DNA of 64,000 nucleotides. Source: Bretschneidera sinensis. Taxonomy: Eukaryota > Streptophyta > Magnoliopsida > Brassicales > Akaniaceae. Shown here piece after piece: positions 9,346 to 20,645 of this stretch (its first letter is position 1; each line of letters starts with the position of its first letter). The stretch is taken from NCBI GenBank assembly GCA_023935145.1, contig CM043705.1, forward strand, positions 17,264,501 to 17,328,500, written 5' to 3'. Below the pieces are notes generated by a model. That model worked only from the letters and a program-made list of their open reading frames with translations, was not told the DNA's origin and did no database searches. A program made the position numbers and the translations under genes.

Positions 9346-9914
9346 ATTCCATTTAACAAGATATAAACCAAGGATTCTACCTATCATTTAGAGGAAGTAG
9401 CGGGCAAAGAAGATGAACATCAATTAGTAAAATAAAAGCAACATCAACAAGCATGTACTGACACCAACTTTAAGATAGTAATTCAATCATTAAAATATGA
9501 CAGTATATTCTTAGTAGTAATCAAGCAAACATCAAATGCAGACTCTAAGGGTTTTCATTAATGGAATACTGGCCACAACCCTTTTTACTTTAGTTGTAAG
9601 CTATGCAATATATGTAGATGGATATAATATAGAGACCCAGATATTGATAATTATGACCAACTTTATCCGGGCATTTCCCATATAAACAAATGATAAGGCA
9701 GCAGAGGCCGCAAGTATTTCAAGCACAATTTGACAGAATAGGTAGAACATAGGTACTGGTAACAAATGTATAGCATTATTTGAATAGAATATATAGATTA
9801 ACTAGATCTAACTCTCACCCGAAAAATACAACGGATGAAATAGATGCTTTAGATGACGAGGTTTTTTTTTTTTAAAGAATTGGGTTTTAAGCAACAAGAC
9901 CAGTATATGGTTTT
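9346..9914. other. No gene recognised
   Basis: AT-rich sequence without a sustained open frame or repeat that I can identify; a poly-T run lies near 9862-9873. Confidence 0.6.
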
Positions 9915-10143
9915 TTTGTGACAGTTAGAGTGCTATGGATCTGAGCAAAAATACGATGTACCATTCGCGTATGAAACATACTGAGGTGGAATATCATTGG
10001 ATACGTGAGGTAATTGTAAAACAGTTAATGAAGCTGAAAAAGATTCACACAAATAAAAATGTAGCTGACATGATAACAAAGATTCTTCTCAAAGAAAAGC
10101 TTGAGTTTTTCTTGAGAATGATCGGGATGGACTCCAAGTGATT
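9915..10143 (+). pseudogene. Ty1/copia RNase H C-terminal fragment
   Basis: Begins near Cys-Asp-Ser-stop-Ser-Ala (the Cys-Asp-Asn-Gln-Ser-Ala block with a stop). It continues as an open stretch 9935-10141 with Tyr-His-Ser-Arg-Met-Lys-His-Thr-Glu-Val, Tyr-His-Trp-Ile-Arg-Glu, Lys-Ile-His-Thr-Asn-Lys-Asn-Val-Ala-Asp-Met-Ile-Thr-Lys and a terminal Gly-Met. This is the 3' end of a Tork-type copia pol; the rest of the element is absent upstream. Confidence 0.82.
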
Positions 10144-10170
10144 CGTGTAGTAGTACTCTCACTTATAGGT

Positions 10171-10740
10171 TTGAGGGGAAGATTGTTGGACTTACGGGGT
10201 CCAACCCATAAGCAAATTAAAAGGAAAAAAAAAAGGTCTATCATAAATTGTGTTGGTGGAAGAGTGCTAGTGTAGGATTGTAAAACCTATATGAAAGTGG
10301 CGGCTAAGAAAAATGTACTAGTTATGCACGAAAATCAAAGGTTAATTAGGAGATAAACTTTCTTGTAGTGTGTATAAAAAGAGAAGGTGTTATTTTTCTT
10401 GGAGAGAAGAATAGGTGAATAACATCATAATGATGCGCAATTAGAGAGATATATTTTTTTTTTCTCTTTTGCCGAGAAATAATAAAAAGAAAAAAATGTA
10501 CAACAATATGAGGATTTTTTTTAGAGTATTATTATGAGTGTTTGATCACAATGAATCAAGTTATGTGGTTTGCATTTCATACTACAGTTATTGATTTTAG
10601 TGAAGCGTTGAGACTTCATATTCTTAAGCGGTTGATATTATAACAATGGTTTTTCCTTAGAAATGTAATTTGTATATTCATCAAATTGTTGTGAGTTTCA
10701 AGCTTGGACATAAACTTGATACATAAACTTTATAATTATT
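10171..10740 (+). repeat. Polypurine tract and 3' LTR of the truncated copia copy (right edge undefined)
   Basis: TTGAGGGGAAGAT at 10171-10183 is followed by TGTTGGAC, a copia LTR start, at 10184. A TATA-like GTATAAAAAG lies at about 10371-10380. With no 5' LTR and no visible duplication, the right end cannot be set; 10740 is an approximate limit. Confidence 0.6.
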
Positions 10741-12079
10741 ATTTACATGGTGGAGTTCATCTTTTGCCCCATGGATTTTTTTTCCCTTTACATTAGAGGG
10801 TTTTGATTTTTCACGTAAATTTTTATGTTCATGATTGGTTATTTTATTTTCACACGTAACTTTGCAGTTATTATATTTAATCCCTGATTTTTGGTTCGTA
10901 TTATGGTACTTAATTGTTGATTGTGAGTATTTACCATGATCTTGTCAATAATATGTAGTCGTATATTCTATACCATGCACACGTAAGTGCTGTTTTTAAA
11001 AATGTATTATTTAATGGTTGAAAATCTTAGAAGATAATCTCAAATGTAAACATAACTGATCTATTTTAAAAAAATTAAATAATATATTATATTCTAGTGT
11101 ACGATAAAAATTATGATCATCAAATAATTAAATCTAATTTACTGGAGATTTAGTTCAAGTTAATTTAATATTTAATTAATTTAATTGTAATTTTTGTTTT
11201 GAGTCTTTGTAGAGTTTAGAGACTGAGGTTTATATAATCCACGTAACTACTAATACCAAAACTACAACATTTTAGTAAGAAAATAAGCATAAGTTGAATG
11301 CTTTCATGCATGATGCATTTATAGTAGTAGTGTATCCTTTGCTATGTACGAATCTTGTTCTAAAATTTTTGTTTTAAAAACTAGATTGCTAGAATGTTAA
11401 AAAATCTTAAAATATTATCTTAGTATAGTATATATAAATAATCCAATTTTAGAAAATAAATTCTTTTATTTGTTATACTTTACGATATACAATATATTAT
11501 CACATAAACTCAGTTCGGCATATATATAATTTAAGTTAGGTTTATATATAAATAAATTAATTATATTTTTAATTTTGGACTTTTATTGGTTGAATTTTAT
11601 TATTTTGGATCTTTATATAGTTAATAGATTGATTTTATATAGCCCACATCTATTTAAATTTGTTGGAAATCTAATTCAAGTTTGTTTCCTGCTTAGTTAA
11701 CTTAGTTATATCTTTAATAGATTGATTTTTTTTTTACTTTTATTACTTTCGTTCTTTTTAGAGTTTATAATTTAGACTTTATATAATCCACCTTTATTCA
11801 AATTTGTTGGAGATATATAAACTAGGATGAATTATTTTGATTCTTTGTAGGGTTTATAGAGTGCTTTCATAAAGCCCATATAAATAGAAACCAACACCAC
11901 CAAAACTACGTCGTTTTAAATGATGGTAGTTTTTGTCACATGGTTCTTGATCTCCTTATAATTTTGGTCCTCAACTTTACTCTATTGTTTCGAATTCAAA
12001 CAAAAATGATAAGTTTCGTTGGACATTCTCTTCGGATGAATTATTTTCTTGGAATCAGATTAGGTTGCATTGGAGGTAG
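10741..12079. other. AT-rich intergenic sequence, no gene recognised
   Basis: Very AT-rich, with scattered near-repeats such as GATTGATTTTAT and CAAATTTGTTGGA around 11620-11830. No coding signal or known element end was seen. Confidence 0.55.
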
Positions 12080-12270
12080 ATGTGGCAAACAGGTTAAGTC
12101 TCAATCGGGTTCGGGTCGGATTAAATTTAAATTAATCCGATTCAATTCGAGTTGGGTTCGGATTTTTTGAGTTTCGGGTCGTTCGAGTCACGGGTCCCTT
12201 TGGGTTGAGTAGGGTTAAGTAGGGTCATTTCAATCTCGAGTCGTGTCAGGTATCGAATAATGTCGGGTCA
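12080..12270. repeat. Degenerate GGGTC/GGGTT-rich repeat
   Basis: Local run of short G-rich words (TCGGGTTCGGGTCGG, GGGTTGAGTAGGG, TCGGGTCA) in otherwise AT-rich DNA. This resembles the degenerate hexamer-like tracts common in plant repeats. It gives no protein and I assign no function. Confidence 0.5.
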
Positions 12271-13498
12271 ACAAAATAAATATTTATACTTAATTAAAAA
12301 AATAATTTATTTACATATACTAAGAGTAAACGAGTTATATTATCAAATATGTGAAAATTAATTAATAATAAATCAATGCTTACTTTTTTTAATTAATATA
12401 TTTAATTTTTTAATGTAATATACAATGTTATAATTGTTAGTTCCTAAATTTAGTTTTCAAGATCACATATAACTAATGCACAAATTATCCCAATTTTAAA
12501 AAGAAAACTAATTTTTTATATAAAGAAATAATTGTTTGTGTCTGCACGCTGGGCTTATGTTGTCCACTCGTCCAAACTGTTGCCAAGCCAAAGTTTCCTT
12601 TTCTTAATATTAACAAACTGTGGTTTTGTTTTTTTTTCTTTTGAGTTCAAAATCCGCTACTAGATTAGTACAGTAGATTATTGTAGCACTCCTCTATCCG
12701 TACGTTCAAACACCGTCATTTTCGGTGGTAGCTATTCAATTATGAAAAACTCAAGTGGTAATGGACTTGTTATTCTTTTTGTTTATCTGAGTAATAGTAG
12801 ATATTTCAATAATAATTTTGCAAAACTTAAATGATAATAAACATGTAAAAATATTACAATTTCTTAATATTATGTTTTTTTTATGAGCTCAGGTTGTCTT
12901 AGATTCCATTTTGATGGAAATTGAGGTGGTGCATGTTAAGTGTTTATTGTATAGTAATAAATGAGGTCTTTTGAAAGAAAGGGTCCATGATGAAACAGTA
13001 CAATAGTAAGGCGTTAAAAACCCAATTCAAAACGTAGTAAAAGTTTCTGGACCGTAAAAATACCATAAGATTGTAACTGGTCTTGAAACAAATTATTATG
13101 TCAAAAACGATAAATGTTACTTATAAATACTAAACCCAAATAAAAAAATATAGGAAAAAGGGATATAAGAAAAATTAAGCCATACTAAGATAAAATTAAA
13201 AATTACTCATGAAAAATGTCAGCACTAAATTAAGAACTTGAAAAGCAAACTCTTATAAAATTTCAACAAAGTACAAACAAACCAAACAGCCACCATAGCA
13301 CACCAAAATGAATAATCACGGACAAAAAGAAAAGTTCTTAATCCACAACAGAGGAAACAAAATGAACAAACAAAATCCTAAAAGGCCGGCATATCTAGGT
13401 TTTACAAACAATAGATCAATCTCTCCACATAATATATATAGGACTACATTATATACAAGCAGTTAACCTTTTGCTCAACTAGATCATCTGCTTCCTAG
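12271..13498. other. AT-rich intergenic sequence, no gene recognised
   Basis: No open frame longer than background and no repeat structure that I can support. Confidence 0.5.
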
Positions 13499-13865
13499 CT
13501 AGAAAGTAACCAAACTCTCCACATAATCTTGACCTTCACAAATGGACCGAGCTCTAGTAACTTGAACTATATTCAATAATTGTCTACTATTTAGATCATA
13601 AAACTTCATCAAATCACAATCACCCTCCTCTTCGACTGTTGTTTGCATGATAGATTTACCATAGCACCACAAAGTAACAATAGAACAAGAATGTTGAGAC
13701 AAAAGGTCATGAATATGCACCTTTTGCTTTGAAATGCAATGAACGACAACCTTTTGCTCCTATTTCTAGATAGCCCCATCAATCTAAAAAAGAATTGATA
13801 AGAAAGCTTTTTATATGGTGAGCAAAAATACATTATCACTTCACATTCTATCAAAATTTCCAATG
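13499..13865 (-). pseudogene. Fragment resembling the C-terminus of an F-box protein (FBA domain)
   Basis: On the minus strand the last 73 codons (13720-13499) contain His-Ile-His-Asp-Leu, a Phe-Tyr-Asp-Leu-Asn-Ser-Arg segment and end Tyr-Val-Glu-Ser-Leu-Val-Thr-Phe. Tyr-Val-Glu-Ser-Leu-Val is the typical ending of plant F-box-associated proteins. Upstream, 13863-13790 in another frame reads Glu-Ile-Leu-Ile-Glu...Tyr-Phe-Cys-Ser-Pro-Tyr-Lys-Lys-Leu, like the FBA segment before it. The frame linking them is broken by a shift and two TAG codons near 13760-13775. No F-box motif is seen upstream. I read it as the broken tail of an F-box gene, but the match is short and from memory of the family. 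Confidence 0.45.
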
Positions 13866-13982
13866 AACAATATTTGGATGCTTTGGTTTATATAAGCCGA
13901 AAAGGATTAAATTCTAAATCATTTTGCAATATTTTCAAGGGTTACTTTGAGATAACTTACTAAAAATTGTTTATTCTCATTA

Positions 13983-13987
13983 ATAGA
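13983..13987. repeat. Target-site duplication ATAGA (left) of Tork-like copia
   Basis: ATAGA precedes TGTTAGG at 13988 and is repeated at 19100-19104 after the other LTR end. Confidence 0.88.
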
Positions 13988-14533
13988 TGTTAGGAAAAAT
14001 TATCGGGTCGAAGTTAACACATAACTAAAGTGAAATGAGAAAAATAAAGATAAAATGGACATAAATATTTTACGTGTAAAAACCCTCGAACAAATTTGGA
14101 GTGAAAAACCATGGGCAAGTGTAGGAGGATTTCACTATTGTAAAATATGGATTACAACATCTTCTCTCTAATTACAATGAGATAACAATTGTCTAATCTC
14201 TATTGTAATAGGAGAAACAACTCTCTCACAAAATCGGAAAAATATTACTTACAAAGAAGGAACAAATTTTCCTCTCTAAGTAGTAACTCTCAAGAAAACT
14301 CTCACACACTCTCTCTAATACTCTTCTTGGTGTATGTTACAAATGAAAGCCAAAGAAGTATTTATAGGCTTCATTGGCAGCTCACCATTAATGTTGGCAG
14401 CTCACCATTATTGTTGGTAGCTCACCATTAATATTGGCAGCCTTTGTCTCCACCAACTTGCCATTAATATTGGCAGCCTTTGTCTTGTGGAGAAAGTGGC
14501 TTTACCACAAGTAAAAGGCCATCTCTTATCACA
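13988..14533 (-). repeat. 3' LTR of Tork-like copia (546 bp)
   Basis: The left edge TGTTAGG (minus-strand ..CCTAACA) and right edge TCACA (minus-strand TGTGA) fit TG..CA. The minus-strand TATAAATA is at 14359-14366. Upstream of it in U3 are three short GGCAGCTCACCATTA units and one longer GGCAGCCTTTGTC-type unit (14378-14500). Confidence 0.9.
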
Positions 14534-14544
14534 TTCTCCCACTT
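14534..14544 (-). promoter_or_regulatory. Polypurine tract of Tork-like copia
   Basis: The minus strand reads AAGTGGGAGAA directly before the 3' LTR start. Confidence 0.8.
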
Positions 14545-14595
14545 AACGTCACTTTCGTAATCCTTCCATCCTTCCTCACTTGCCAAATCCATGCT

Positions 14596-15135
14596 TGCTT
14601 ACGTTTCCGCTAGACCACATGAGGATCTACACCATTTAAACTTGTCAGTGTTGATCGGCTTGGTCATAACATCTGCTAGGTTCTCATCGATGTGAATCTT
14701 CTGCATATCCACACTACCTTCTTCCACTACTTCTCGAACGAAGTGATACTGAACCCTTATGTGCTTTGTCTGTGAATGAAAAGTTGGATTCCTTGCAATG
14801 TGTAAGGCACTCTGACGGTCACAAAACAGAACAATCTTCTCCTGCTTGTGCCCGAGCTCTTCCAATAACCTTTGTATCCAAACTGCTTCCTTGCAAGCTT
14901 GTGTAGCCACCATGTATTCTACTTCCATTGTAGATAGAGCCATAACCGTCTGTAGTTTAGAAACCCAGCTTACAGCTCCTCCTGCAAGTGTAAACACATA
15001 ACCTATAGTAGATTTGCTTTTATTGAGATCCCCTACAAAATCTGAATCAACATAGCCTCTGACGGTAAAATCTGATCCTCCGTAACATAATGCAGCATCT
15101 GAGGTTCCTCTGATGTATCTCAGAACCCTCTTCAT
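14596..15135 (-). pseudogene. Copia RNase H domain
   Basis: A mostly open 178-codon stretch: Met-Lys-Arg-Val-Leu-Arg-Tyr-Ile-Arg-Gly-Thr, then Tyr-Val-Asp-Ser-Asp-Phe-Val-Gly-Asp, Ala-Leu-Ser-Thr-Met-Glu-Val-Glu-Tyr (normally Thr-Glu-Ala-Glu-Tyr), Cys-Asp-Arg-Gln-Ser-Ala, Thr-Lys-His-Ile-Arg-Val-Gln-Tyr-His-Phe and Ala-Asp-Val-Met-Thr-Lys-Pro. It is separated from RT by a stop at about 15139. Its job is removal of the RNA template during reverse transcription. Confidence 0.9.
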
Positions 15136-15141
15136 AGTATT

Positions 15142-16070
15142 CTAATGCTCTCCACCAGGATTCGCCATAAATCGACTAACCACTCCCACTGCTTGTACAA
15201 TGTCTGGTCTTGTACAAATCATAGCAAACATCAAACTTCCCACTGCTGATGCATATGGTACTCGAGACATCTCCCTCCTCTCTTCTTCATTGCTAGGACA
15301 CATACTTAAGGATAACTTGAAATTAATAGAAAGTGGGGTAGAAATTGGCTTACTATATTGTATGTTGAAGTGTCGCAAGATCTTGTTGAAGTAGTTCCTC
15401 TGGGAAAGCCAAATCTTCCTGTTATTTCTATCTCGGTGAATCTACATCCCTAGAAAATCTTGTTTGCTAGTCCTAAGTCCTTCATATCAAACTCCCTAGC
15501 CATCTGTTCCTTCAATTCTTGGATTAGATCTCTGTTGGGGCCTGCTACCAACATGTTATCCACATACAATAACAAGATAATAAAATCATTATCACCATCA
15601 AACCTTTTGAAGTACGTACAATGGTCTGAACTGAGTTTGTTGTACCCAAGGCTAATAATGAAGGAATTAAATCTCTTGTACCAACACCTCGGTGCTTGTT
15701 TGAGACCGTATAGAGATTTGTTCAACCTGCAAACCAAGTTTTCTTTTCTTGTTTCAGCAAAACCTTCTGGTTGGAGCATATAGATTTCTTCTTCAAGTTC
15801 TCCATGAAGAAATACAGTTTTCATATCCAACTACTCCAGATGTAAGTCAAACGTAGCATACATAGCCAGGACTACTCTGATTGTTGTCAGCCGAACCATC
15901 GGGGAAAATATCTCATTGAAATCAATACCTTCTTTCTGAGTGAATCCCTTTACCACCAGTCTTGCACAAAACCATTCCACTTGATCATTGTTATCCCGCT
16001 TGATATTATAGACCCACTTGTTACCTATGGCTTTTCTCCCATGTGGCAATGGTACCAGTTCTCAAGTCTT
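15142..16070 (-). pseudogene. Copia reverse transcriptase, catalytic motif changed to YVDN
   Basis: The minus strand from 16049 gives Asn-Lys-Trp-Val-Tyr-Asn-Ile-Lys, Ala-Arg-Leu-Val-Val-Lys-Gly-Phe-Thr-Gln and Phe-Ser-Pro-Met-Val-Arg. After a stop at about 15831 come Asp-Met-Lys-Thr-Val-Phe-Leu-His-Gly, Leu-Tyr-Gly-Leu-Lys-Gln-Ala-Pro-Arg-Cys-Trp-Tyr and the active-site loop Tyr-Val-Asp-Asn (15555-15566). Copia RT needs Tyr-Val-Asp-Asp, so the second metal-binding Asp is lost by a G-to-A change. The thumb region (15378-15142) follows after further breaks. Confidence 0.9.
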
Positions 16071-16429
16071 GTTCTTGTGTAGAGCTTCAATTTCTTCCTG
16101 CACTGCTGCCATCCACAAAGATATATCTGAGTTACTTGTAGCTTCTTGGAAAGTTGAGGGCTCTCCATTCTCCGTTAAAAGATAGTATGCAACATTGCTC
16201 TCAGTAACGTACTCCGAATGCCAAGTTGGTGGCCTTCTCTCACGAGTTGACCAGCGAGCTTCTAGAGCCTAAGACTCGACTGGTTCTTGTACCTCGTGCT
16301 CTGGTGCTGCTTCAGTAGAAACTGGAGTTTCTTGTACCTGATTATTTTCCACCTGTATTCTTGTAGTCTCTGAAACCTCTTTCGACGTGCTATTGTCTCC
16401 ATCTTTTTGTAGTAGTTGATCTTCTACAA

Positions 16430-17560
16430 AGATCACATCCCTGCTGACAACAACCTTGCGGGTAGTGGGATCCCGTCAGCATACCCCAAGAATATACACC
16501 TCCTAGATTTCGGATTCAACTTCGTTCTTTCTTGGGCATTATACATCACATACGCAGGACATCCAAAAGAATGTAAAGTAGAGTTGTCCGCTGGCTTACC
16601 AGTCCGCATCTCCATCGGAGTCTTTAAATTAATTGTTATTGATGGCGACCAATTTATCACCTAACAGGCGGTTTTGGCTGCTTCTGCCTAAAAAGAGTTG
16701 GGTTGACCTGCAGTCCTCAACATAGCTCTTATCCTTCCTGTAAGAGTTCTATTCATTCGCTCTGCCACTCCATTTTGCTCAGGCATGTATGTGACTGTGA
16801 ACTGTCGTTTAACACCTTCCCACTTACAAAGAGTAAGAAACTCAACGTCTGTGTACACTCTTCCATTATCTGTCCTCAAGCACTTGATCTTTTTCCCACA
16901 TTCAAGTTCCACCCGAGCTTTGAAGTCTTTGAATACCAGAAATACATCTGACTTTTTCTTGATTGGATACACCTAACATCTCCTAGAGTAATCATCAATG
17001 AAAGACACAAAGTACTTTACTCCTCATAGGGACATTTCTAGTGACTCTCATACATCAGAATGAATCAAGTCTAGAATGCATTTACTCCTAGCATTAGATC
17101 TACTAAACTTCAATCTATGGTGCTTACTTGTAACACAATGCTCACAGAAAGATAGATTTACCGATTTGAGCCCTAGAAGCAGCTTTCTGTCAGAGAGAAT
17201 CTTCAAACCTCGTTTCGACATGTGACCTAGTTTGAGATGCCACATCATCGTCGACTCTTCTCCCTTGTTGATTGACGTGACACACGCATTAGCTTCCTTC
17301 AATGTTTCCCCTTTTAGCATGAATAGATTCGTTGCGATCTTTTCTACCTTCATAACCATAAATGCACCTTTGACAATCTTCATGATCCCATTTTTGATAT
17401 GGGTCTTGCATCCAAGACTATCTATTTGCCCTAAAGGCAATAGATTCTTCCTCAGGCCCTTCACGTGTCGTACATCTTGAATAGTGCGAACTGTACCATC
17501 AAACATCTTTATCTTGATAGTACCAATACCAACAATCTCCAAAGCATGATCATCACCTAT
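16430..17560 (-). pseudogene. Copia protease end, GAG-pre-integrase and integrase, broken
   Basis: 17542-17048 holds the end of the protease region and the zinc module (Trp-His-Leu-Lys-Leu-Gly-His...Cys-Glu-His-Cys), ending at Ile-His-Ser-Asp with the first catalytic Asp. 16972-16688 contains the second (Leu-Arg-Thr-Asp-Asn-Gly) and the Glu (Pro-Glu-Gln-Asn-Gly-Val-Ala-Glu). 16660-16433 is the C-terminal segment with Phe-Gly-Cys-Pro-Ala-Tyr-Val and Cys-Ile-Phe-Leu-Gly-Tyr-Ala. Stops or shifts separate the pieces (near 17045, 16975, 16685). All three DDE residues are still readable. Confidence 0.87.
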
Positions 17561-17599
17561 GTGTACAGAACCTCCTAAGACTGGTTCATATTTGTGAAA

Positions 17600-18485
17600 T
17601 CATTCTCTTCAAGATGTCAACGAATTACTTTCTGTCTCCAACTGTCGTTGTTGACTCGCTGTATAGAACTTCACCATCATCTGAGGCACTTGCCACATTC
17701 CCTTGAGCATTTGATGACTCAGGGACTTCACTCTTCTTTTTGTACAAACAATCTTTCTTGACATGTCCTTTCTTGCCACAGTTGTAGCACTTGAAAATCT
17801 TCTTACTTCTTGATTTTGATCTACCATGATTCTGACTCCCACTGGGGCCACGTTATGCTGATCTTTCTCTCATCATCGTCAAAGCTTCCACTTGCTACGA
17901 ACCTACCTGTCTGTCTTCCTTGTTTTTGCACCTAGTTTCTTCTTCTAAAACAGCAGCTGCAATTTCATCGAAGACTAGATAGTCCGTGAGGATGTTGTTC
18001 ATCAAGTTGATGATGAATTGATCATACGAGTCAAGTAAACTTTGTAATAGAAGCTCTGCATATGCAGATGTCTCTATTGTGTAACCCATCGATGTAAGTT
18101 GCGAAAATAGAGTATTCAAAATGTTGATGTGATCAGTTACCGACGTGGATTCCGCCATTCGAAGAATGTAAAGTCTCATCTTTAAAAAGATCTTATTGTG
18201 TAGTGACTTGACCTCGTACAGTCTTGTTAGAGTATCCCAAATCTCCTTTACAGTCTTCTTTTCCGCCACACTAGATAACACTCCATCGGCTAGTGCTAAG
18301 TACAGATCGGCAATTGCAATGTCGTCTATCTCATTCCACTTACTGTCGTCAGTGATTTCTGTGGGCCTTTCTTCAATTGCTACCAAACAATTGTCTTTCC
18401 TCATAATTGCCTTAATCTTCATTTTCCACAATAAGAAATTACTCTTGTTAAACTTCTCAACATCAAACTTTGTCGTAGTTGACAT
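17600..18485 (-). pseudogene. gag: Copia gag with CCHC knuckle, frameshifted
   Basis: Likely start is the ATG at 18485, 39 bp after the primer site, opening Met-Ser-Thr-Thr-Thr-Lys-Phe-Asp-Val-Glu-Lys-Phe. The helical gag core includes Glu-Ile-Trp-Asp-Thr-Leu-Thr-Arg-Leu-Tyr and runs about 195 codons to a stop at 17895. The nucleocapsid knuckle (Cys-Tyr-Asn-Cys-Gly-Lys-Lys-Gly-His-Val-Lys-Lys-Asp-Cys) lies in a different frame at about 17750-17795, so at least one frameshift separates them. Confidence 0.88.
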
Positions 18486-18523
18486 TTTGTTCACAACCAT
18501 CTGCTTCACACCCCTCAACCAAT

Positions 18524-18536
18524 TGCTCTGATACCA
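18524..18536 (-). promoter_or_regulatory. Primer-binding site (initiator tRNA-Met type) of Tork-like copia
   Basis: The minus strand reads TGGTATCAGAGCA just inside the 5' LTR. Confidence 0.9.
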
Positions 18537-18537
18537 C

Positions 18538-19099
18538 CGTTAGGAAAAATTACTGGGTCGAAGCTAACACACAACTAAAGTGAAATGAGAAAAATAAAGA
18601 TAAAATGGATACAAATATTTTACGTGGAAAAACCTCCGAACAAATTTGGGGCTGAAAAAACCATGGGCAAGTGTAGGAGGATTTCACTATTGTAAAATAG
18701 GGATTACAACATCTTCTCTCTAATTACAATGAGATAACAATTGTCTAATCTCTACTGTAATAGGAGAAACAACTCCCTCACAAAATCGGGAAAATATTAC
18801 TTACAAAGAAGGAACAAATTTTCCTCTCTAAGTAGTAACTCTCAAGAAAACTCTCACACCCTCTCTAATACTTTTCTTGGTGTATGTTACAAATGAAAGC
18901 CAAAGGAGTATTTATAGGCTTCATTGGCAGCTCATCATTAATGTTGGCAGCTCACCATTAATATTGGCAACCTTTGTCTCCACCAACTTGCCATTAATAT
19001 TGGCAGCCAATGTCTCCACCAACTTGCCATTAATATTGGCAGCCTTTGTCTTGTGGAGAAAGTGGCTTTACCACAAGTAAAAGGTCATCTCTTGTCACA
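18538..19099 (-). repeat. 5' LTR of Tork-like copia (562 bp)
   Basis: Matches 13988-14533 with scattered substitutions. Its inner edge has CG in place of the terminal CA/TG base pair. The minus-strand TATAAATA is at 18909-18916. U3 here has two short and two long repeat units (18927-19055), a different count from the 3' LTR. Confidence 0.9.
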
Positions 19100-19104
19100 A
19101 TAGA

Positions 19105-19620
19105 TAATATGCACACTTTTTTTAGTATATGAATAACTCATTGAAGATTTTTACCATCAGTTGTGCACATACGCAACTACGCAACTAAACGCACATAAGC
19201 ATTTCTAAAATTCATCGTTTTCTCATCCCATGCTTTCTCATCTCTAGTAAAGGAGGGCACACCATTTCGAAGATTCAACGTACCCTTTCTACAAGCACTA
19301 TCCCTTTTATTTTCTAAATGACATTTTTTAAGAATTTAAGCACAATATATTAAAACTTCAAGAATCCTTGATGAAATTTTCCCTTCAATAATGGGTTGCA
19401 ATTTTGGATTCCTTGAAGATTTTGATAGATGAAATTTAACATATTTTTCAACATAGAAAATTGGCATGATGTAATATCTTTCATTAATCATTCACATGAC
19501 TTGCACATGAGGTGACTTGAAAGAATAGTTGAGTCCTTTCCTATCAACTAAACTGTTTGGGATTTGAGCTTCAAATTTGAGTATATCCCACATAGAAAAG
19601 AAAGTAGATAAGTGAATAAC
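19105..19620. other. No gene recognised
   Basis: AT-rich flank of the copia insertion, without coding signal. Confidence 0.5.
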
Positions 19621-19629
19621 ACACACATA

Positions 19630-19960
19630 TCTCATAAGTTGTTCCTCAACTTATGTTTCATGCCTAGCAAGAATAGTTGGTAATCCAATTATTTTTGCAA
19701 ATATGAATTTTTTGCCACACACATATTTTTATATCTCATGTGTTATTCCTCAACTTGGGTTTCATGCCTAGCAAGAATAGTTGGTAATCTAGTTATTTTT
19801 GGAAAAATGGGAAATTTTTGCCAAAAATAACTGGATTACCAACTATTCCTGCTAGGCATGATATAAATATATATATCTCATAAGCTGTTCCTCAACTTGG
19901 GTTTCATGCCTAGCAAGAATAGTTCATAATCCAATTATTTTTGGCAAATGTGAATTTTTT
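19630..19960. repeat. Three direct copies and one inverted copy of an ~80-bp unit forming a strong hairpin
   Basis: Direct units containing CATGCCTAGCAAGAATAGTT start near 19630, 19745 and 19880. The inverted copy is at 19821-19860. The arms 19763-19802 and 19821-19860 are 40 bp each with two mismatches around an 18-nt loop. No open frame. It could be a small foldback element or an inverted-duplication RNA hairpin. Confidence 0.8.
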
Positions 19961-20645
19961 TTAGAGTGGACTTATAGCCACTCCTTTGTAGCGATCACAT
20001 ACTTCATAAAGCTTTTCAGCAGAATTCAGTATATTTAGCAACACTTAAATTAATGAGAAACTTTAATATCACTATTTAAAAAGGAAAAAATTTTTATTGC
20101 TAAATATCAAAAGATTCTTAATTACAAACCCATCATCTGCAAAATCTTCACAAATGGCCTAAACCACCAATACAAAAAGATTTACACAGCTTTCAAACAC
20201 AATCCAAACCAATATTTGGCAACATAGGATGAGGAATTTCAGGGATTTGCGTCGTCCTTGAACACGAAACAAGGCTTCTCACGCGAGGAAGAGGGATTTC
20301 AAGGATCGCGTCGTCTTAAGCACGTGACGAACGTATTTCCTAAACCACTATAAAATGGCCGAAGGTACACAGCTCTCATACACAATTCGTTCATGATAGA
20401 ACACTGCTACCACTGCAATCCTCTCCATTTTCCCTAAAGAAAACTTTGCACTAATAATGGGATCGGAGAGTCCTCGGAGCCTCCTCTTCCTCCAGTGACT
20501 CTTTGGTTCATTGCTCTCTTTCTGTGCAGACCTCAGAATTTCCTATCTCAAGCTCAGTAGCAGATTTTTGGCATCAACAAGTATTAAGATATCCCCTTAA
20601 GTGTTTTAGCTCAGATTGGATCTACAGTTTTTTGCTTGAGGATCA
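19961..20645. other. No gene recognised; possible promoter-like stretch
   Basis: Contains two near-repeats around 20233-20330 (GGGATTTGCGTCGTCCTTG and GGGATTTCAAGGATCGCGTCGTC) and a TATA-like CTATAAAATG at about 20350. I see no coding region linked to it. Confidence 0.4.

Larger units (their letters stand above)
13988..19099 (-). mobile_element. Tork-like Ty1/copia LTR retrotransposon, complete but inactivated, 5112 bp
   Basis: A full set of parts in minus-strand order: 5' LTR (18538-19099), initiator-Met primer site, gag with a CCHC knuckle, integrase, RT, RNase H, polypurine tract and 3' LTR (13988-14533), bounded by ATAGA duplications. The domain order protease-integrase-RT-RNase H marks Ty1/copia, and the short LTRs and gag resemble the Tork/Tnt1 group. 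The frame is broken by many stops and shifts, the RT active-site Asp is changed, and LTR divergence is clearly larger than for the Sirevirus, so it is older. Confidence 0.93.
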
